Shown one piece after another: positions 59,445 through 64,000 of a DNA stretch of 64,000 nt; position 1 is the stretch's first letter, and every line of letters begins with the position of its first letter. The notes beneath the pieces were generated by a model. That model was given only the letters and a program-made list of their open reading frames with translations, made no database searches and had not been told where the DNA came from. The stretch comes from Strongyloides papillosus. Lineage: Eukaryota; Nematoda; Chromadorea; Rhabditida; Strongyloididae. A program made the translations under genes and the position numbers. The stretch covers positions 1,488,001 to 1,552,000 of the forward strand of contig SRSI01000044.1 of NCBI GenBank assembly GCA_005656395.1, written 5' to 3'.

Positions 59445-59722
59445 GATATTCGCTTGTCTATGGGTAAGTGGAATAGCTTTTTTTAAAAAAAATGCAAAAT
59501 ATTGCAAAGCGACAAACATTTTTTTTACTAATTTATTTTATGATTATTCCATTGGATTCACTTCGTATCGCATATGCACTTCACAGAGACCCTTACTCTA
59601 ATTAAATTAAAGAAGAAACGGTGGAAATTAGCTTGCCCGTGGTGTTACACGTGGACCAGCGAACTTGCATTTTTTAAAAAAAAAGGGTAAAAGATATGGG
59701 TAACCATGAGCAAGTGAATGTC
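59445..59722. mobile_element. MITE (about 278 bp), copy 2
   Basis: Inverted ends GATATTCGCTTGTCTATGGG and GGACATTCACTTGCTCATGG. It matches the reverse complement of 20653-20929 along its entire length. No coding capacity. Together the two copies define the family's length. Confidence 0.75.
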
Positions 59723-59808
59723 CACCATCTTCATCAAACGAGGGGATTTATTTTGACGTCGGTAAAACTTTCTTACAATCCACGACTACACAGATCAAGT
59801 AAAAGTGA

Positions 59809-61036
59809 GCGCTCCAAGGGAACTCGGACCCCTAACCGTTAGATTAAAAGTCCAACGCTCTACCTACTGGGTGCACGTAAATCCTACAAAAATTTTTGTC
59901 AAAAAACGCAATCTAGAGAATTGTGTGATTTGTGGCAAAAAATGCAATCTAGGATTTTATATAATAGTAATATATATATAATATATACACTACTATTATA
60001 CAAAATACCAAATTGACCCAGCCTCAGTACTAAACTGAAACTGGGTTTTATAAACCGACGTGCCGGACACATACATACATTATATAGTTTTTCGTTTCAT
60101 TCGCACATAGTTTTTATGTCACTTTGAAAAAAATGAAAATGATCTTATAATGATTAATATATACATTTTTTTAATAAAATATAAAGTATTTTAATGTATA
60201 AATCATTAAATATATTCATTATTTTGATAATAGTTAATATAAAGAAATTTTTTAAAACACATTTTATTATATATTAACAATAATAATTGTATTAGTGTTA
60301 TGTTTTTTTATTTAATATGAGTTTTCTAATATTTTCAATGGACAAACATGTCCAACATATATTAAAAAATAATTCGTTCTTAGAATTTTATATCTTTAAA
60401 ATTGGTGTTTTAATCTCAAGAAGTATATATTTTTTACAAGAATAATAATTTTGTTGACATTATTTATGATGTAGTCAAAATCTGTATTTTCAGAGTAGTA
60501 AAAATTTAGATTAATTTTGTTTTAATGTTTTAATTGAATAATAATCACCTTACAAGAAAAAATTGTTTTTTATTAAAATTAATACCACTTTTTCTAGTTT
60601 AAAATAATTTCGCTAACGTTATTCATGACATAGTAAAAATCTATACTTCAAATTTGTAAAATCTAAAGTAATTTTGTTTAACAGTTAAATTTTATTAATC
60701 ATTTGCTTAATAATTTACAAACTTTTATCTTATATTTTAATTATTAATGTATACATAGATTACCAAAATAACATAAAATATCTTTTGTATTCAAAGTGTT
60801 ATTATATAAATTTTTTTTACCAATAAAATAATGGCAACATAAATAACACACTGAATTATCAAAAAAATACTAAAAATTACATATTACCTTTGTTTATAAT
60901 AAAAGAAACTTATATCTATGTTTTAATTTATAAACATAATCCTGACACAAAAATTGGTAAAAAATCACTGTGTGATTTTTGGCAAAAAACGCATTGTAGG
61001 ATTTACGTGCTACCCTACCAACTGAGCCAGGAAGGC
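59809..61036 (-). pseudogene. tRNA-Lys (UUU)-like gene split by a transposon
   Basis: The 5' piece is the complement of 61016-61036 (GCCTTCCTGGCTCAGTTGGTA) and the 3' piece the complement of 59809-59868, containing the anticodon arm TTGGACTTTTAATCTAA (anticodon TTT, Lys), a variable loop, and T-arm GGGGTCCGAGTTCCC. Removing the insert and one 8-base duplication leaves 73 nt, a normal tRNA length. Acceptor pairing is imperfect (one C-C mismatch) and the T-loop starts TCC instead of TTC, with an extra base nearby, so it has decayed. The break is in the D-loop. Confidence 0.7.
59869..61015. mobile_element. 1147-bp DNA transposon inserted in a tRNA gene (8-bp duplication)
   Basis: Left end GGGTGCACGTAAATCCTACA, inverted right end GGGTAGCACGTAAATCCTAC, so the TIRs match apart from one indel; similarity continues with AAAAAACGCA and GTGTGATTT blocks. 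Flanks TACCTACT (59861-59868) and TACCAACT (61016-61023) form an 8-bp duplication with one mismatch, typical of hAT-type insertion. No transposase frame. An internal hairpin ACCCAG...CTGGGT lies near 60016-60046. Confidence 0.7.
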
Positions 61037-61039
61037 TAC

Positions 61040-61591
61040 GGAGAGGTACGTCTTAAATAGCCAAATAAAAACGAATATAAAATTTTAACTTGGTTTATAT
61101 AGGTGTTTAAAAATATACTAATATTTTTATATATATTTTAAAACATATTCTTAAATATTAACATTTTTTTAGTGCCCTGGATTCACTTAGAAATATTAAT
61201 ATTGCATTTTTAAATCATTCTGTTTGGATAAAACAAACGAAATCTACAGTAAAAGTTTGAGACTGGTTTTTAAAAATCACTTGTTAAATAAAGGTAATAC
61301 GTATTTAGTATTAAATTCATTAAAATATAATAATTCATTTAATTATAAGTATTTTATTTCAGCAATAAAAATCGGGAAATTAAGATTTTTTTAATTGAAA
61401 TTAATTTACAAATAAAATCAATATAAGAATCTTTTAAATTTAATGGAAAAATATGTCTAAACAGCAGGAGGAAACTATAAAAAATACTAGACAAATATTA
61501 TTTGTTAACCACTTTATTTTTAAATTAAGTTCTTATTGTGAATTAAGTTTGAAAAATTGAATTAAATATCATTTTTTTAAAATGCATATTT
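61040..61591. other. Intergenic, nothing recognised
   Basis: AT-rich spacer between the split tRNA-like gene and mariner copy B. Confidence 0.4.
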
Positions 61592-61593
61592 TA

Positions 61594-62481
61594 TTAGGTT
61601 GGTGCAAAAGTTCTGTCATTTTTTTAACCGAAACTTTAGAAGGTTATAATTTTTATATGAAAATTACTTAATTTGTAATATACTATCCATTATTATCAAC
61701 AACTTGTCTTCAATTAGTAGCTACCTTACCGATTCCAGATTTGAAGAATTTCTTAACCTTTTTGAAGAAAGTTTCAAAAAAACCAATAATTACTTCATCA
61801 ACTTTACAGAAGTGTCTACCATCCTAGTGTTTATGTAGAGATAAGAGCAGATAGTGAATAGATAGAGAAACATCTGGAGAATATGTTGTGTGCGAGAGAA
61901 ATTCATAGCTTCTCTCATTCAGATTTTTCCGAGTTTTCAATGATATATGTCGTCATACTGAAGAACAACTTTTTTATCATTTCCTGAATTTTGTAATTTT
62001 TTTAGATATTTCTTGTCTAATTTTGATAGCATTTTACATTAAAGGTCATTAAAAGTAGTTTGGAATTGAGAGAATCTTAAAAAATCTTCATTGGAAGCAG
62101 AAGCCATACAAATTTATGCTCCATCTTCAAGATTCACTTCTTTGTCTTAAATCTTTAAAAACGATTTTTATATAGTTTCAACATTTACTACACATCTCCC
62201 CAATGCTACACATAAATTTTTAGAAGCATAAGTTGTCATTTGTCTTATTTAGAGCTCTTAGAGGACATAATGTCAAAAATGACTTTTGACTACCTTCATG
62301 TTTAGCAAAAGAAAATGTAGCATAGATAATATAACAATTTGCTATTTTCCAAATTTTAAAGTAAAGAAGTGGTACAATCTATCTATTTTAATAATTTAAT
62401 TTTTTGTCAATTGTGATCATACTTTTTTGATGATAGAAAAGTGATATTGAAAAAAACGACAGAACTTTTGCACCAACCTAA
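61594..62481 (-). mobile_element. Deleted mariner copy B (888 bp)
   Basis: Ends TTAGGTTGGTGCAAAAGTTC and its inverted copy, with TA outside both ends. It aligns on the minus strand with copy A (7088-12728) across the terminal repeats, the region around CATTTTTGA/ATGTCC near 62270, and the C-terminal transposase fragment (KVDEVIIGFFETFFKKVKKF, near 61800-61740). The frame is broken by stops. Its length is almost the same as copy A without its insertion, so both derive from one internally deleted form. TIR bases are better preserved here than in copy A. Confidence 0.88.
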
Positions 62482-62483
62482 TA

Positions 62484-63630
62484 AATCGTAAAAAAAAACT
62501 AAATAACTACATTATTTAATACTCAAAGATATAATTTTTAGAATAAATTTAAAAATAATAAGATAAATTATCATAATTATACCTTAAAAGTACACAAAAT
62601 ATTTATATATTCTAACTTCTAGTTAAGAGTTTTGACGCGTTTTTATTTTGCTAGTTAAGATGACCCGACGAAAGAAAACAAATTTTAAAAAATGTTTAAA
62701 TAATTATTAAATTATTTCTTTAGTTAGAATAGTGACAATATACAAAAAAGAAACATATCTAAAAAAATGTTATAATTTTTGTTCAACCTATTAAAATTTA
62801 AAACTAGTCTAGTGTTATTTACTTTATTGTAGCTATTTTCTATATTTAATTTCAAACAGCGATTTAAAAGTTTATAAATTTAATTGCTTATATATTAATA
62901 TAGCTTATTCTGGAAAAACATCCATGTAGAAAGTAGTTAAATTGCTTCAATATCAACTCATTGTGATATTTTATTTTGTAAAAAAAATTTACTAACAGAA
63001 AATATCCCAATTATATTTGTTTGTTTTTATAATTACTTTTGCAAAACAAATTAATAACATAGATAGTTTTTTGTTTAGTAATTTTCTTTTCAATCACCAA
63101 CACTAAGTGAATGAAAATACAAACTGGAATTTTATGTCTCCTATTAAGTGAATATAAATACAAAGATGTTTTTGTATCTTGAGTCAATTTTAATTTATGT
63201 TCACTTTGTAATGATCCTCTTTTTTATATATTATTTTATCTTTATACATTTTAGTGGTTTCTTGTGTAAATTTATAATAAAGTATCGATAAACTACAACA
63301 CATCTGTTTGTATAGTATACGCTAAGAATTATATAAATTTACTACTGAAACACTGTTTAAATAATTTCACTAAAGTTGTTATAACATATAAATTAATTAA
63401 AATTTATAAAGTTAAAAAAGGTGTATTAGATCAAAATATCTTCTTAAAGAGCAACTTTTTTATTAAAAACATTTATGTTGATTTTAAAAAAATTTTAAAA
63501 ATTAAGTGAATTATTAGACTATGTATAAGATGTCTTAAAAACTTTTAAAACCAATTCTGTAATATACAAACTTAACAATGAATTCTCAAAAGAAAAAGAC
63601 GAGGATACAAGGTTCCTACCCCTGTACTAC
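62484..63630. other. Intergenic, nothing recognised
   Basis: AT-rich DNA before the tRNA-Gln gene. An A-run at 63592-63597 is the likely oligo-T terminator of that gene on the minus strand. Confidence 0.4.
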
Positions 63631-63637
63631 CTACATA

Positions 63638-63709
63638 AGGTCCCACCGAGATTCGAACTCGGGTCGCAGGATTCAGAGTCCTGAGTGCTAACCACTACAC
63701 CATGAGACC
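63638..63709 (-). tRNA. tRNA-Gln (anticodon CTG)
   Basis: The minus strand reads GGTCTCATGGTGTAGTGGTT then AGCACTCAGGACTCTGAATC and so on, 72 nt including the discriminator base. The acceptor stem GGTCTCA/TGGGACC pairs fully (one G-T pair), the anticodon stem CAGGA/TCCTG encloses loop CTCTGAA (anticodon CTG, reads CAG), and the T-arm ACCCGAGTTCGAATCTCGGT has the standard TTCGAAT loop. Internal A and B box sequences (TGGTGTAGTGG and GAGTTCGAATC) are intact, and there is no intron. An oligo-T tract follows about 40 bases downstream. Confidence 0.96.
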
Positions 63710-63714
63710 ATGGG

Positions 63715-64000
63715 GAGGAGTGGATGCAGGTTCCTCAAGAAGTTGTCGGGACAATCTCTATCGGAAAATATTTAAATTTCATTGGGAAAGAGAACTTTGA
63801 TATTAAGTGTTATATATAATGGTGTCAGGTTAAAAAGCTATGTATAAATTTAAAGATAACTAACAAAATAATAATTAAAATTATTTAGAAAAGTATATTC
63901 GAAGATAAATTCTGAAATAGTGGACGCTTTTTTTTTCTTCAAAGAAAGCATTTTAAAATAAAAATTAATTAAAAATCTACTTTTTTCAAGTTTCAAAAGA
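63715..64000. other. Window end, nothing recognised
   Basis: tRNA 5' flank and AT-rich DNA up to the window edge. Confidence 0.4.

Overview
The window looks like nuclear DNA of a very AT-rich parasitic nematode, most likely Strongyloides or a close relative. The evidence is short introns (about 36-50 bases), bases that are overwhelmingly A and T outside genes, and the gene families present: transthyretin-like proteins, an astacin metalloprotease, CAP/SCP-TAPS proteins and a DUF19-like secreted protein. Several of these families are expanded in Strongyloides. The species is an inference; no marker gene settles it.

Layout. 1-6.4 kb: the right arm of a long-TIR DNA element, two paralogous transthyretin-like genes, and between them a 0.9-kb TA-flanked element carrying an isolated helix-turn-helix domain. 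7.1-12.7 kb: a deleted mariner copy split by a complete, young LTR retrotransposon (7661-12414) with one gag-pol frame and a second, RNase H1-like domain after integrase. 13.7-15.1 kb: a complete long-TIR element. 15.7-17.2 kb: an intact astacin gene. 19.3-27.1 kb: two paralogous minus-strand CAP genes. One is probably functional; the other is dead and broken by a three-deep nest of DNA transposons. 31.7-33.6 kb: a three-exon ammonium transporter. 35.4-36.4 kb: a three-exon secreted DUF19-like gene with a homopolymer frameshift. 36.7-46.5 kb: a gene-free stretch with a strong G-over-C strand bias. 48.3-49.9 kb: an astacin pseudogene cut off by a dimeric foldback element. 53.5-54.1 kb: an unrecognised secreted coiled-coil protein. 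57.3-58.4 kb: remains of another retroelement. 59.4-61.0 kb: a 278-bp MITE, then a tRNA-Lys-like gene split by a 1.1-kb transposon. 61.6-62.5 kb: a second copy of the deleted mariner. 63.6-63.7 kb: an intact tRNA-Gln gene.

The working host genes are mostly predicted secreted or membrane proteins (transthyretin-like, astacin, CAP, DUF19-like, ammonium transporter). This is consistent with a rapidly turning over region of host-interaction families, each with a duplicate or dead relative nearby. At least eight kinds of mobile element account for most of the rest of the readable structure. The most notable item is the LTR element: its ordinary RNase H appears to have lost catalytic aspartates, while a complete RNase H1-type domain sits at the C-terminus of the same polyprotein. 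This resembles the dual RNase H design of retroviruses and of plant and oomycete Ty3/gypsy lineages.
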